A DNA stretch of 64,000 bases from Paenibacillus illinoisensis NBRC 15959 (GCF_004000925.1 NZ_BIME01000017.1:1-64000); one strand, 5' to 3'. Shown: positions 17,061 through 25,621, numbered from the stretch's first letter. Notes: generated by a model not told the origin, from the sequence alone. Made by a program: numbers and translations.

Positions 17061-17606
17061 ATGATAAAAGAAGTCATTGTGGTAGAAGGACGCGACGATA
17101 CCGTCGCCATCCGGCGGGCTGTTGAGGCAGACACCATAGAGACCGGCGGATCAGCCATCAATCAGCGAATCCTGAAGCGAATTGCACTGGCACAGGAGAG
17201 ACGCGGTGTGATTGTTCTTACGGACCCGGATCATGCCGGTGAGCGCATTCGCAAAATCATTGCAAATAAGGTCCCAGGCTGCAAGCATGCTTTTATTCCG
17301 GAAGCCGATGCAACCCGTAAAGGGGATATCGGGGTCGAGAATGCCTCACCTGAGGCAATCCGCCATGCGCTGGAGCGTGTGCATACCTCGTATGAGGGTA
17401 TGCCGAGCCAGATCGATTGGGAGGACTTGATTGCAGCAGGACTGATTGTGCACCCGCAGGCAGCCGCAAGACGTATGGAGATGGGGAATCTGCTGGGCAT
17501 CGGTTACTGCAACGGAAAGCAGTTCCACAAGCGGCTGGGTGTATTCCAAATTAGCCGGGAAGAGTTTTCTGCAGCATTATCGCAAATTGAACGTGAAGGA
17601 TTGTGA
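17061..17606 (+). CDS. rnmV: Ribonuclease M5
   Basis: A 181-residue TOPRIM nuclease that cuts precursor 5S rRNA to its mature form. The TOPRIM motifs are VVEGRDD (near 6-12) and the DxD of TDPDHAGERI (near 54-63). AAAGGAAG stands before ATG 17061. It is 4 nt upstream of rsmA, the usual rRNA-maturation pair. Confidence 0.95.
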   Translation: MIKEVIVVEGRDDTVAIRRAVEADTIETGGSAINQRILKRIALAQERRGVIVLTDPDHAGERIRKIIANKVPGCKHAFIPEADATRKGDIGVENASPEAIRHALERVHTSYEGMPSQIDWEDLIAAGLIVHPQAAARRMEMGNLLGIGYCNGKQFHKRLGVFQISREEFSAALSQIEREGL

Positions 17607-17610
17607 GTGT

Positions 17611-18513
17611 ATGAATGGCATGGATGAGATTTTGGAAATTGCAACACCCAAGCGAACGAAAGAGATAATTCAGAGACACGGTTTCTCCTTTAAAAAAAGT
17701 CTAGGTCAGAACTTTCTGATTGATCAGAATATATTGAACAAAATTGTAAATGCAGCGGATCTGGACGAGTCCAAGGGCGCACTCGAAATCGGCCCGGGAA
17801 TTGGGGCACTTACGGAGAGACTGGCCCGAGTAGCCGGCCCTGTAACAGCTGTAGAAATCGATCAGCGTTTGTTACCGATCCTTGGAGAAGTAATGGAGCC
17901 TTACCCCAACGTTCGGATACAGCACGGCGATGTGCTCAAGCTGGACTTGGCAGAGCTTTTCCGCACAGACTTTGCTAGTGTGAGCAAGGTGAGTGTTGTA
18001 GCCAATCTGCCGTACTATGTGACGACTCCGATTATGATGAAACTGCTGGAAGAGAAACTGCCGGTAGACAGCATTGTCGTTATGATTCAGAAGGAAGTAG
18101 CAGAACGTATGGCAGCTGCCCCCGGCTCGAAGGACTACGGAAGTCTGAGCATTGCGGTCCAATATTACAGTGTGCCTGAATTGGTTTGTATTGTGCCGCC
18201 AACCGTATTTATTCCGCAGCCGAATGTTGAATCGGCTGTCATCAAGCTCAAGGTTCGTGAGCAGCCTCCTGTGGAGGTTCCGAGTGAAGCACATTTCTTC
18301 GAAGTGGTACAAGCTTCGTTTGCCCAGCGTAGAAAAACCATCTCCAATAATCTGAAAGCCCGCTTTTTCACCAAGGAAAACCGGGAGCAGGCGGATCAAT
18401 TGTTGGAGCAGGCTGGCATTCAGCCGTCCAGACGGGGTGAGACACTTAGTCTGCAGGAATATGCGACGCTAAGCACGGTGATGTGGGATGCAGGAGTTCG
18501 TACCGGCCTGTAA
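17611..18513 (+). CDS. rsmA: 16S rRNA dimethyladenosine transferase (KsgA)
   Basis: Dimethylates A1518 and A1519 of 16S rRNA late in 30S assembly. The 300-residue protein has SLGQNFLID, the SAM motif LEIGPGIGALTERLA and the catalytic NLPYYVTTPI, plus the C-terminal helical domain. ATG 17611 follows GAAGGA by 10 nt and lies 4 nt after the rnmV stop; longer frames into rnmV are not supported. Confidence 0.96.
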   Translation: MNGMDEILEIATPKRTKEIIQRHGFSFKKSLGQNFLIDQNILNKIVNAADLDESKGALEIGPGIGALTERLARVAGPVTAVEIDQRLLPILGEVMEPYPNVRIQHGDVLKLDLAELFRTDFASVSKVSVVANLPYYVTTPIMMKLLEEKLPVDSIVVMIQKEVAERMAAAPGSKDYGSLSIAVQYYSVPELVCIVPPTVFIPQPNVESAVIKLKVREQPPVEVPSEAHFFEVVQASFAQRRKTISNNLKARFFTKENREQADQLLEQAGIQPSRRGETLSLQEYATLSTVMWDAGVRTGL

Positions 18514-18526
18514 ATAAATTCGGATG

Positions 18527-18555
18527 AACCAAACCGGGTCTTTGCCCATACGATG
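18527..18555 (+). promoter_or_regulatory. Possible sigma-K promoter of yabG
   Basis: AACC (18527-18530), about 16 nt, then CATACGATG (18547-18555), one mismatch from CATAnnnTA. B. subtilis yabG is sigma-K dependent. The resulting leader would be very short. Confidence 0.4.
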
Positions 18556-18575
18556 GGGTAGAGGTGATTATGTTG

Positions 18576-19472
18576 ATGAATATCGGAGACTTGGTCGTTC
18601 GTAAGTCATACGGTGGAGATGTGACTTTTCGGGTGGAAGGCCTCCAGTTGGATAGCGCGGTCATTAAAGGGACCGAATTCCGGCTGCTTGCCGACTCCCC
18701 GGTGGACGATTTGATACGGGTTCCTTATGAGCCGCAGAGTGCCAAGACCAGGCAGGCACATGTAAAAGCACATCAAACACTCTCCAGGCTGCAGCAGAAC
18801 CGGATTGAACAAGCGGAACGCAACCGTGAAGGCTTGACGCAGGACTGGTCTGCACAGCGCGAGCCTGCTTATTTTGAAATGCCAGGCAAGGTGCTCCATT
18901 TGGATGGGGATCCAAATTACCTGAAGAAAAGTATGGCTCTCTATGAGCAGCTTCGTGTCCCGGCAGAGGGTCAATATGTCCATGAGTCAGCCATGGCTGA
19001 TGCCCTGTATCGTCTTCTTCCCAAAGTTCAGCCTGACATTGTAGTCATTACGGGCCATGACGGAGTGCTGAAGACCCGTCAGCCTTACGACTTATACAGT
19101 CTCGGAAGTTACAAGAATTCGCAAAATTTTGTAGCGGCAATCCAGGTTGCAAGACAATATGAGCGTCATCTGGATGCGCTCACGATCGTTGCAGGAGCAT
19201 GTCAGTCCCATTTTGAGGCACTTCTGCGGGCAGGTGCGAACTTTGCCAGCTCACCAGGCCGAATTCTGATTCATGCCCTTGACCCTGTATATGTGGCTGC
19301 CAAGGCGGCCTTTACATCCGTTAGGGAAACGGTGAATATGAATGATATTCTGCATAACACAATTAGTGGCAGCCAGGGTGTAGGTGGTGTCGAAACACGC
19401 GGCAGTTACCGCGTTGGCCTGCCTGGTTTGAATGATTTATCTACACTTAAAGTTAACCCATCAGTCGTCTGA
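18576..19472 (+). CDS. yabG: Sporulation-specific cysteine protease YabG
   Basis: A 298-residue protease which in B. subtilis trims coat proteins (SpoIVA, SafA, CotT and others) in the mother cell. MPGKVLHLDGD, VITGHDG, AGACQSHFEALLRAGANFASSP and HALDPVYV are all conserved; the cysteine of ACQSHFE is the likely nucleophile. Starts are ambiguous: ATG 18570 and 18576 lie 5 and 11 nt after GAGG; 18576 gives MNIGDLVVRKSY, closest to the homologue. The gene is single, with its own terminator. Confidence 0.93.
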   Translation: MNIGDLVVRKSYGGDVTFRVEGLQLDSAVIKGTEFRLLADSPVDDLIRVPYEPQSAKTRQAHVKAHQTLSRLQQNRIEQAERNREGLTQDWSAQREPAYFEMPGKVLHLDGDPNYLKKSMALYEQLRVPAEGQYVHESAMADALYRLLPKVQPDIVVITGHDGVLKTRQPYDLYSLGSYKNSQNFVAAIQVARQYERHLDALTIVAGACQSHFEALLRAGANFASSPGRILIHALDPVYVAAKAAFTSVRETVNMNDILHNTISGSQGVGGVETRGSYRVGLPGLNDLSTLKVNPSVV

Positions 19473-19484
19473 TACAGGTCAATT

Positions 19485-19508
19485 AAAGTCCCAATTTGGG
19501 GCTTTTTT
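19485..19508 (+). terminator. Terminator after yabG
   Basis: AAAGTCCC / GGGGCTTT stem with a 5-nt loop and six T. Confidence 0.8.
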
Positions 19509-19526
19509 CATTTGCAAAAAAATTCA

Positions 19527-19556
19527 TTGACAGCAACTTTTCCATGCTGATATAAT
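19527..19556 (+). promoter_or_regulatory. Upstream sigma-A promoter of veg
   Basis: TTGACA, 18-bp gap, TATAAT: both hexamers are perfect. Confidence 0.8.
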
Positions 19557-19569
19557 ATTTAGTTTTGAT

Positions 19570-19598
19570 TTGACATTGACTGTAAATTCAGGTATAAT
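19570..19598 (+). promoter_or_regulatory. Main sigma-A promoter of veg
   Basis: TTGACA, 17-bp gap, TATAAT: a full consensus promoter 27 nt before the start codon. veg has one of the strongest vegetative promoters in B. subtilis. Confidence 0.93.
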
Positions 19599-19625
19599 GG
19601 ACAAGAAAAGAGGTGGTCGTCGACA

Positions 19626-19901
19626 ATGGCTAAAAATACGCTGTTGGATATCAAACGCAATCTCGATGCTCATATAGGTCAAAAAATTATGTTGCGGGCT
19701 AATGGTGGCCGCCGTAAGACTATCGAGCGTACGGGTGTCTTGGAAGAAACGTACCCTTCTGTTTTTATCGTCAAGCTTGATGAGGAGCAAGAAACGTTCA
19801 AGCGAGTCTCTTACAGTTATGCAGATATACTTACGGAGTCGGTGGAAGTCATGGTATTTAACCCAGGCGACCAGACGCCTAACTCCTACATGGAGACGTA
19901 A
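19626..19901 (+). CDS. veg: Veg protein
   Basis: A 91-residue cytosolic protein. In B. subtilis Veg promotes biofilm matrix expression by lowering SinR activity and also affects spore outgrowth. The sequence NLDAHIGQKIMLRANGGRRK and the RVSYSYADILTESVEVM end are family hallmarks. It is served by two tandem consensus promoters and closed by a strong terminator, so it is a one-gene, highly expressed unit. Confidence 0.96.
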   Translation: MAKNTLLDIKRNLDAHIGQKIMLRANGGRRKTIERTGVLEETYPSVFIVKLDEEQETFKRVSYSYADILTESVEVMVFNPGDQTPNSYMET

Positions 19902-19914
19902 GCATCGTTTTACA

Positions 19915-19948
19915 GGCAGTTTGCCCCTTGGGGCGAACTGCTTTTTTA
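19915..19948 (+). terminator. Terminator after veg
   Basis: GCAGTTTGCCCC / GGGGCGAACTGC, loop TT, then six T. Confidence 0.93.
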
Positions 19949-19986
19949 TTTGTGTAGAAGAAATACTGTCCAGACAGGCATCGCAG

Positions 19987-20016
19987 GAATGAGGTTTAAC
20001 CAGAAACGGCATACTA
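19987..20016 (+). promoter_or_regulatory. Sigma-G promoter of the ssp gene
   Basis: GAATG (19987-19991), 18-nt gap, CATACTA (20010-20016): an exact fit to the sigma-G pattern GHATR-N18-CATNHTA. Confidence 0.7.
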
Positions 20017-20136
20017 CTTGAACAGGCCCATACTGATATGCTGAACAGTTCATCGAAAATGGTGGCTCTGAAGCTGTCAGGAAGAATCCTGGTGAAATGG
20101 ACTAATCAGAACTGTTACTTCAAGGAGGATGGTTTC

Positions 20137-20313
20137 ATGAGCCGCAGAAGAAGAAGTGTAATGTCAGATGAGCTCAAGTATGAGCTGGCAAAAGACCTGG
20201 GATTTTATGATACGGTACAGCAGGAAGGCTGGGGTGGCATCAAAGCCAAGGATGCAGGCAATATGGTGAAGCGTGCCATTCAGCTTGCTGAAGAGGCAGC
20301 ACGCAAATCGTAA
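20137..20313 (+). CDS. sspF: Small acid-soluble spore protein, alpha/beta type (SspF-like)
   Basis: A 58-residue forespore protein that coats and protects spore DNA. It has a basic N-terminus (MSRRRRSVMSDELKYELAKD) and the family C-terminal GNMVKRAIQLAEE. The germination-protease site is less typical than in major SASPs, as in SspF. ATG 20137 has AAGGAGG 8 nt upstream. The veg-sspF-ispE order is as in B. subtilis. A sigma-G promoter fits its timing. Confidence 0.92.
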   Translation: MSRRRRSVMSDELKYELAKDLGFYDTVQQEGWGGIKAKDAGNMVKRAIQLAEEAARKS

Positions 20314-20335
20314 TTCGATCTAGACGGTTTGGAGA

Positions 20336-20368
20336 GCGGGGCCTTCCACGAGGTGGACCTCGCTTTTT
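20336..20368 (+). terminator. Terminator after sspF
   Basis: GCG-GGG plus TCCAC pairs with GTGGA plus CTCGC, with a bulge, followed by five T. Confidence 0.7.
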
Positions 20369-20394
20369 CCCCATGAATTCGGAATAAAAATGAC

Positions 20395-20423
20395 TTGACA
20401 GCCCCATTTTGATATAATATGTT
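20395..20423 (+). promoter_or_regulatory. Sigma-A promoter of ispE
   Basis: TTGACA (20395-20400), 17 bp, TATGTT (20418-20423). A TATAAT at 20413-20418 would be only 12 bp from that -35. Confidence 0.6.
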
Positions 20424-20452
20424 AAGTTGTCTTAGGGAAAAGGTGAGGACGG

Positions 20453-21316
20453 GTGAACGCCTTGAAAATTTACGAAAAAGCGCCTGCTAAAATTAATTTG
20501 ATGCTGGACGTTTTACATAAACGAAGCGACGGCTTCCACGAAGTTGAGATGATCATGACCATGGTCGATTTGGCAGACCGGCTGGAAATGTCGGAACTGC
20601 CTCGCGATACGATATTTATCTCCAGTCAGGCCGGGTATATTCCGCTTGATGAGAAGAATCTGGCATTCCAGGCGGCCAGATTAATCAAAGAGCGCTATGA
20701 CGTGCGTACTGGAGTGCACATTCATCTGGACAAAAAGATTCCGGTGGCTGCCGGTCTGGCAGGCGGCAGCAGTGACGCTGCAGCTACGCTGCGTGGATTG
20801 AACCGCCTCTGGCGTCTGAATATCCCGGATCATGAGCTCCAGGAGCTTGGGGCAGAGCTTGGTTCGGATGTACCTTTTTGTATTACAGGGGGTACAGCGC
20901 TCGCTACAGGCCGTGGAGAGAAACTGAAACCAATGCCTAACCCACCCCAATGTTGGGTCATCTTGGCGAAGCCTCCAATCAATGTGTCGACAGCGGATGT
21001 GTACGGAAGATTCCGCAGCGACAAGATTGTTCGGCATCCAAGTGCGGCCAAAATGGAGCAGGCCATTCGCAATCATTCCTTTGCAGAGGTGTGCGGACAG
21101 ATGGGGAATGTGCTTGAGGATGTTACGCTTAAGCTGTATCCGGAAGTTCAGCATCTGAAGGATGCCATGATGAAGCTGGGTGCAGATGGGGTGCTCATGT
21201 CGGGTAGTGGCCCAACAGTATTCGGATTGGTCTCCAAGGAAGCAAAGGTTGCACGGATCTATAATGGGCTGCGCGGCTTCTGCAAAGAAGTGTATGCAGT
21301 ACGCATGTTGACTTAG
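20453..21316 (+). CDS. ispE: 4-diphosphocytidyl-2-C-methyl-D-erythritol kinase
   Basis: A 287-residue GHMP kinase that phosphorylates CDP-ME in the MEP route to isoprenoids. The ATP motif PVAAGLAGGSSDAAATL is near residues 97-113 and MSGSGPTVFG near 250. GTG 20453 is used for its AAGGTGAGG site; a TTG at 20462 would give MKIYEKAPAK and is possible. It is next to purR as in B. subtilis. Confidence 0.95.
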   Translation: MNALKIYEKAPAKINLMLDVLHKRSDGFHEVEMIMTMVDLADRLEMSELPRDTIFISSQAGYIPLDEKNLAFQAARLIKERYDVRTGVHIHLDKKIPVAAGLAGGSSDAAATLRGLNRLWRLNIPDHELQELGAELGSDVPFCITGGTALATGRGEKLKPMPNPPQCWVILAKPPINVSTADVYGRFRSDKIVRHPSAAKMEQAIRNHSFAEVCGQMGNVLEDVTLKLYPEVQHLKDAMMKLGADGVLMSGSGPTVFGLVSKEAKVARIYNGLRGFCKEVYAVRMLT

Positions 21317-21368
21317 AATTCGCTTTTATAATGTACAAACACGTATAAAGGTGGTATATTTTTAAATA

Positions 21369-21381
21369 ATTATTCGGATTT
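21369..21381 (+). promoter_or_regulatory. Possible PurBox upstream of purR
   Basis: ATTATTCGGATTT matches 12 of 13 positions of the reversed PurBox (AWWGTTCGGWWWT). A second half-site (TTTTCCGTGAT, 21387-21397) is poor. PurR autoregulation is known in B. subtilis. Confidence 0.35.
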
Positions 21382-21414
21382 GGATGTTTTCCGTGATCGT
21401 GAGGATGGATCTCT

Positions 21415-22242
21415 GTGAAGAAATTAAAACGAAGCGCTAGGCTGGTTGAAATGACGCAGTATTTATTGTCAAGACCACATACGGTTATTCCGTTAACCAC
21501 TTTTGCCGAACGTTATGGTGCCGCGAAGTCGTCAATCAGTGAGGATTTGGCGATTATCAAGGAAGTGTTCGAAGAAGGTGGGTCGGGAGAACTGCAGACA
21601 TTGGCAGGAGCTGCCGGGGGAGTTAAATGGATTCCGAAGGTGTCCAGAGAACATGCTCTGGCTTTTGCCGAACGACTAAGCAATCAGTTGGAGCAGCCTG
21701 ACCGTATTTTGCCTGGCGGGTATCTCTATATGTCTGACCTGCTTGGACAGCCTGCATTGATGAATGAAGCAGGTAAAATATTTGCGACTGCTTTTGGCAA
21801 CATGGATATCGATGTAGTCATGACGGTAGAAACGAAGGGTATTCCTCTGGCTTATGCGACTGGAGCCCAGCTTAACCTGCCTGTAGTGCTCGTGCGCAGG
21901 GACCATCAGGCTACGGAAGGATCGGCCGTAAGTATCAATTATGTATCGGGGTCCCATAAAAGTCTCCATACCATGTCCCTATCCCGCAGAGCGATGCGTG
22001 AGCATTCAAGGGTTCTGATCGTGGATGATTTCATGAAAGCCGGTGGAACGGTACAGGGCATGATTGATTTGCTCGCCGAGTTTAATGCAACGGTAGCAGG
22101 TGTAGGGGTACTGGTAGAATCCGGTTCAGTTGATTCGGAAGAGCGTTTGCTGACCGATTACGTATCTCTTGCGCAGCTGACAGCCGTGGATGCAAAAAGC
22201 AGACACATTTCGGTCAAGCCTGGTAACTATTTTGACCTGTAG
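21415..22242 (+). CDS. purR: Purine operon repressor PurR
   Basis: A 275-residue repressor with an N-terminal winged helix (about 1-75) and a phosphoribosyltransferase-like domain that senses PRPP: VLIVDDFMKAGGT (near 200) is the PRPP loop. PRPP binding lifts repression of purine genes. GTG 21415 has GAGGAT upstream. The adjacent yabJ (RidA) gene of B. subtilis is missing here. Confidence 0.95.
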   Translation: MKKLKRSARLVEMTQYLLSRPHTVIPLTTFAERYGAAKSSISEDLAIIKEVFEEGGSGELQTLAGAAGGVKWIPKVSREHALAFAERLSNQLEQPDRILPGGYLYMSDLLGQPALMNEAGKIFATAFGNMDIDVVMTVETKGIPLAYATGAQLNLPVVLVRRDHQATEGSAVSINYVSGSHKSLHTMSLSRRAMREHSRVLIVDDFMKAGGTVQGMIDLLAEFNATVAGVGVLVESGSVDSEERLLTDYVSLAQLTAVDAKSRHISVKPGNYFDL

Positions 22243-22363
22243 AAAGATGACGAATAACATGTCGGGAAAGGTTCTTTTCCATCGACCTGGCACTAACGTT
22301 GTCGAATTGTGTATTAAATAAAAAAATTCCTGAAATTAGGACATTTTTGTGGTTATAAAAAGA

Positions 22364-22392
22364 AGGAGTTCGTATAGGCTGTGTGGAATTAT
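22364..22392 (+). promoter_or_regulatory. Sigma-H promoter of spoVG
   Basis: AGGAGTT (22364-22370), 14 nt, GGAATTAT (22385-22392). The -10 and the bases after it closely resemble the known B. subtilis spoVG sigma-H promoter. Confidence 0.7.
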
Positions 22393-22430
22393 ACACCAAG
22401 TTCTGATGGAAAAAGGTGGTGAACACACAC

Positions 22431-22715
22431 ATGCAAATTACGGATGTCAGACTCCGCCGTGTTAACTCGGAAGGGAGAATGAAGGCTATCGCATCCATTA
22501 CCATCGATAACGAATTCGTCGTTCATGACATTCGCGTCATTGATGGGAACAACGGAATGTTTGTTGCTATGCCGAGCAAGCGGACTCCTGACGGAGAATT
22601 CCGTGATATCGCCCACCCGATCTCTTCCGGTACTCGTGAGAAGATTCAGGCTGCTGTTTTGACTGAGTATGACCGCGCTGCAACTGAGGAAGAAGTCATT
22701 GAAGAAGGTGCCTGA
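22431..22715 (+). CDS. spoVG: Septation regulator SpoVG
   Basis: A 94-residue nucleic-acid-binding protein that affects asymmetric septation and many stationary-phase genes. MQITDVRLRRVNSEGRMKAI and the block HDIRVIDGNNGMFVAMPSKR are nearly invariant in the family. ATG 22431 follows AAAAGGTGG; an in-frame GTG at 22416 overlaps that site. A sigma-H promoter and a strong terminator enclose it as a single gene. Confidence 0.97.
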   Translation: MQITDVRLRRVNSEGRMKAIASITIDNEFVVHDIRVIDGNNGMFVAMPSKRTPDGEFRDIAHPISSGTREKIQAAVLTEYDRAATEEEVIEEGA

Positions 22716-22736
22716 GAACATTATTGGGGTTCGAAG

Positions 22737-22774
22737 GAAAAGAGAGCCATGTCTTATGGCTCTCTTTTCTTTTT
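22737..22774 (+). terminator. Terminator after spoVG
   Basis: AAAAGAGAGCCAT / ATGGCTCTCTTTT with a 5-nt loop and a T-rich tail. Confidence 0.93.
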
Positions 22775-22775
22775 G

Positions 22776-23105
22776 ACCGGAATAAGATATATTCAGTATT
22801 GAGTTTATTCAAACAGGAACATTTAGCAGCTTTATTGCTGGAAAATGTTGAAGGAAACATTAGCGCAGCGTGCGCTTGGTGACAGGGCGGCATCTTAAGA
22901 GTCATTGGGATTCGGTTAAGGCTCGCAGGTACACGGCGTATACATATAGGTCACGATTTGCTCGTGTCCGCATTGTTACGTGTGATAACAGAGACAGTAG
23001 GCGATGAACAAGACCGGCTTCAGGCCGGCTGAACGATACTTATCAGGGATGATCCATTAAGGTGGGTCTTCCGGATGGGGTTTTCAGAACAGGAGGTCGT
23101 GAAAT
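22776..23105 (+). other. Long leader or intergenic region before glmU
   Basis: 330 nt without an ORF. It contains hairpins CACGA / TCGTG (about 22952-22967) and CCGGC / GCCGG (about 23013-23027), then a GGTGGGTC segment near 23062. It matches no riboswitch class I know. Confidence 0.4.
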
Positions 23106-24506
23106 TTGAAACGAATGGCAATTGTACTTGCTGCAGGGCAAGGCAAACGAATGAAATCTAAATTGTACAAAGTACTGCATCCCGTATGCGGTAAACCTAT
23201 GGTAGCTCATGTGCTGGATGCAGCTCTACGCGCAGGCGTTGAGCGCAGTGTAGTCGTGGTCGGTCATGGTGCCGAAGCGGTGCAGTCATTTTTGGGTTCC
23301 AAAGCAGAGTATGCACTTCAGGCTGAACAATTGGGAACGGGTCACGCGGTGAAGCAAGTGAAGTCTTTGCTTGGAAGTGAGCAAGGCTCTACTATAGTCG
23401 TCTGTGGAGATACACCACTGGTAACCAGTGAAACGCTGGAAGGTCTGATGAAGCTTCATGAGAGTCGCGGAGCTGCTGCAACCGTACTAACGGCTCAATT
23501 GGACAATCCAAAAGGTTACGGCCGCGTCATTCGCGGAGAAGACGGTTCTGTACAACGCATTGTGGAACAGAAGGACTGCAACGAGCAGGAAGATGCTGTG
23601 AAAGAAATTAACACAGGGACTTACTGTTTCGATAATGCGAAATTGTTTGCTGCACTGGAGAAAGTGACCAACCAGAACGCCCAAGGAGAGTACTACCTGA
23701 CAGATGTTGTTGGGATTTTCCGTAACGATGGTGAAGTGGTTGAAGCTTATATGTCAGATGATATCGCGGAATCCATCGGAGTTAATGACAGGCTTGCTCT
23801 GTCCCAAGCAGAAGCATATATGCGTGAACGTTTGGCTGTAAAACATATGTTGAACGGTGTTACGATCATTGATCCGTCATCGACATATATCGGAGCGGAT
23901 GTTACGATTGGATCAGACACGGTATTGTATCCGGGAACCATTCTGAAAGGGACAACTTCCATTGGTGAAGCTTGCCATATTGGTCCTCAGGCCGATATTG
24001 AAGACAGTGTTATTCAGAACGGTGTGACGATTAAACATTCCGTGTTGTCCCAGGCCGAAGTAGGCGAAGAGACAACGGTAGGACCATTTGCTTACCTGCG
24101 TCCTGGCACCAAGCTGGGCCGGAAAGTAAAAATTGGTGACTTTGTCGAAGTGAAAAATGCTACAATTGACGAAGGATCCAAAGTATCACATCTCAGCTAT
24201 ATTGGGGATGCTAAAGTAGGGAAGAACGTAAATGTTGGATGCGGGGCAATAACGGTTAATTATGATGGATATAATAAAGCTGTAACGACAATCGAAGATG
24301 ATGCGTTCGTAGGCAGCAATGTCAATCTGATTGCACCGATCACGGTAGGAAAAGGCGCTTATGTGGTTGCCGGCTCAACCGTTACACATTCCGTTCCGGA
24401 GAACGATCTGGCTATTGCTCGTCCTCGCCAGGAGAACAAACCTGGTTACGCGGAGAAAATTCGCGGACGTGCCAAAGCCAAGAAACAAAATGCCAAACCC
24501 GAATAA
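23106..24506 (+). CDS. glmU: Bifunctional UDP-GlcNAc pyrophosphorylase / GlcN-1-P acetyltransferase
   Basis: A 466-residue enzyme that makes UDP-GlcNAc for peptidoglycan. The N-terminal uridyltransferase has LAAGQGKRMKSKLYKVLHPV (near 8-27); from about residue 250 the left-handed beta-helix of hexapeptide repeats forms the acetyltransferase, with YIGDAKVGKNVNVGCGA near 360-385. TTG 23106 has AGGAGG about 10 nt upstream and gives the correct N-terminus. Next is prs, the usual pair. Confidence 0.97.
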   Translation: MKRMAIVLAAGQGKRMKSKLYKVLHPVCGKPMVAHVLDAALRAGVERSVVVVGHGAEAVQSFLGSKAEYALQAEQLGTGHAVKQVKSLLGSEQGSTIVVCGDTPLVTSETLEGLMKLHESRGAAATVLTAQLDNPKGYGRVIRGEDGSVQRIVEQKDCNEQEDAVKEINTGTYCFDNAKLFAALEKVTNQNAQGEYYLTDVVGIFRNDGEVVEAYMSDDIAESIGVNDRLALSQAEAYMRERLAVKHMLNGVTIIDPSSTYIGADVTIGSDTVLYPGTILKGTTSIGEACHIGPQADIEDSVIQNGVTIKHSVLSQAEVGEETTVGPFAYLRPGTKLGRKVKIGDFVEVKNATIDEGSKVSHLSYIGDAKVGKNVNVGCGAITVNYDGYNKAVTTIEDDAFVGSNVNLIAPITVGKGAYVVAGSTVTHSVPENDLAIARPRQENKPGYAEKIRGRAKAKKQNAKPE

Positions 24507-24527
24507 GGGGTATTGATATTCTGATTG

Positions 24528-24546
24528 CCTCCCGATCTTCGGGAGG
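24528..24546 (+). other. Hairpin between glmU and prs
   Basis: CCTCCCGA / TCGGGAGG stem with no T-run, so more likely a processing or stability element than a full terminator. Confidence 0.45.
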
Positions 24547-24606
24547 TGCCGACATGTCGCAGACGCTTATAGATTCCAATGAACCAGCACGGAGGGTTTT
24601 TATTTT

Positions 24607-25560
24607 ATGACTTATTTTGATTCGAAATTAAAAATATTTACTTGCAATTCTAACCCCAAGCTTGCCCATCAAATTGCTGATTATATCGGAATTCCTATGG
24701 GTGAATCTCACACAACCAGCTTCAGTGATGGTGAGATTCAAGTGAAGCTCTCCGAGAGCGTTCGGGGCTGTCACGTATACATTGTACAGTCCACTTGCTT
24801 GCCGGTTAATGACAACCTGATGGAGATGCTCGTCATGATTGATGCACTGAAACGGGCATCAGCCAAGACAATTAACGTTGTAATTCCGTATTACGGTTAT
24901 GCACGACAGGATCGTAAGGCACGTTCGCGTGATCCAATTACAGCGAAACTGGTAGCCAATCTGATCGAAAAAGCAGGAGCTACCCGCGTGATTGCGATGG
25001 ACTTGCATGCCATGCAAATCCAGGGCTTTTTTGATATTCCAGTGGATCATCTACTTGGTGTGCCGATTCTGGCTCAATATTTCCGCTCCAAACAGATTGA
25101 AAATCCGGTCGTTGTATCCCCTGACCACGGTGGTGTAGTTCGTGCACGGAAATTGGCTGATTTCCTGAATGCACCTCTGGCCATCATTGATAAACGTCGT
25201 CCGGAGCCGAATGTAAGTGAAGTTATGAACATTATCGGTAACATTGAAGGTAAAACAGCGATCCTGATCGATGATATCATCGATACGGCAGGAACCATTG
25301 TGCTGGGTGCAAATGCACTGATGGAAGGCGGCGTGAAGGAAGTATACGCATGCTGTACTCACCCGGTATTGTCCGGACCAGCGATGGAGCGTTTGGAGAA
25401 TGCACCACTGAAAGAAGTTATCGTAACGGATACGATTCCAATCACGCATGCCAATCCGACAAGCAAACTTAAAGTGTTGTCTGTAGCACCTTTGCTCGGG
25501 GAAGCCATTATCCGGGTTCATGAGGAATTGTCAATCAGCAAGCTGTTTGAAATTGAATAA
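24607..25560 (+). CDS. prs: Ribose-phosphate pyrophosphokinase
   Basis: Makes PRPP from ribose-5-phosphate and ATP for nucleotide, His, Trp and NAD synthesis. The 317 residues include the flexible loop PYYGYARQDRK, the DLHAMQIQGFFDIPVDHL signature and the PRPP loop IDDIIDTAGTI. GGAGG is about 10 nt before ATG 24607. PRPP is also the signal read by PurR in this window. Confidence 0.97.
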   Translation: MTYFDSKLKIFTCNSNPKLAHQIADYIGIPMGESHTTSFSDGEIQVKLSESVRGCHVYIVQSTCLPVNDNLMEMLVMIDALKRASAKTINVVIPYYGYARQDRKARSRDPITAKLVANLIEKAGATRVIAMDLHAMQIQGFFDIPVDHLLGVPILAQYFRSKQIENPVVVSPDHGGVVRARKLADFLNAPLAIIDKRRPEPNVSEVMNIIGNIEGKTAILIDDIIDTAGTIVLGANALMEGGVKEVYACCTHPVLSGPAMERLENAPLKEVIVTDTIPITHANPTSKLKVLSVAPLLGEAIIRVHEELSISKLFEIE

Positions 25561-25583
25561 GGATGTCTGCACAAAGTAGTAGA

Positions 25584-25621
25584 GGGGTTACGTTTTCCGG
25601 TCGAACGGAAAATGTAACCCC
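25584..25621. repeat. 16-bp inverted repeat after prs
   Basis: GGGGTTACGTTTTCCG pairs with CGGAAAATGTAACCCC (one G-U pair) around a 6-nt loop. Neither side has a T-run. It may stop or stabilise the prs mRNA. Confidence 0.6.

Noticed and set aside
22728..22740. GGTTCGAA, tRNA T-loop-like
   Set aside because: No acceptor, D or anticodon arms around it; it lies just before the spoVG terminator.
23055..23080. AAGGTGGGTC segment considered as a T-box motif
   Set aside because: Does not match the AGGGTGGNACCGCG block, and no specifier or terminator pair is visible.
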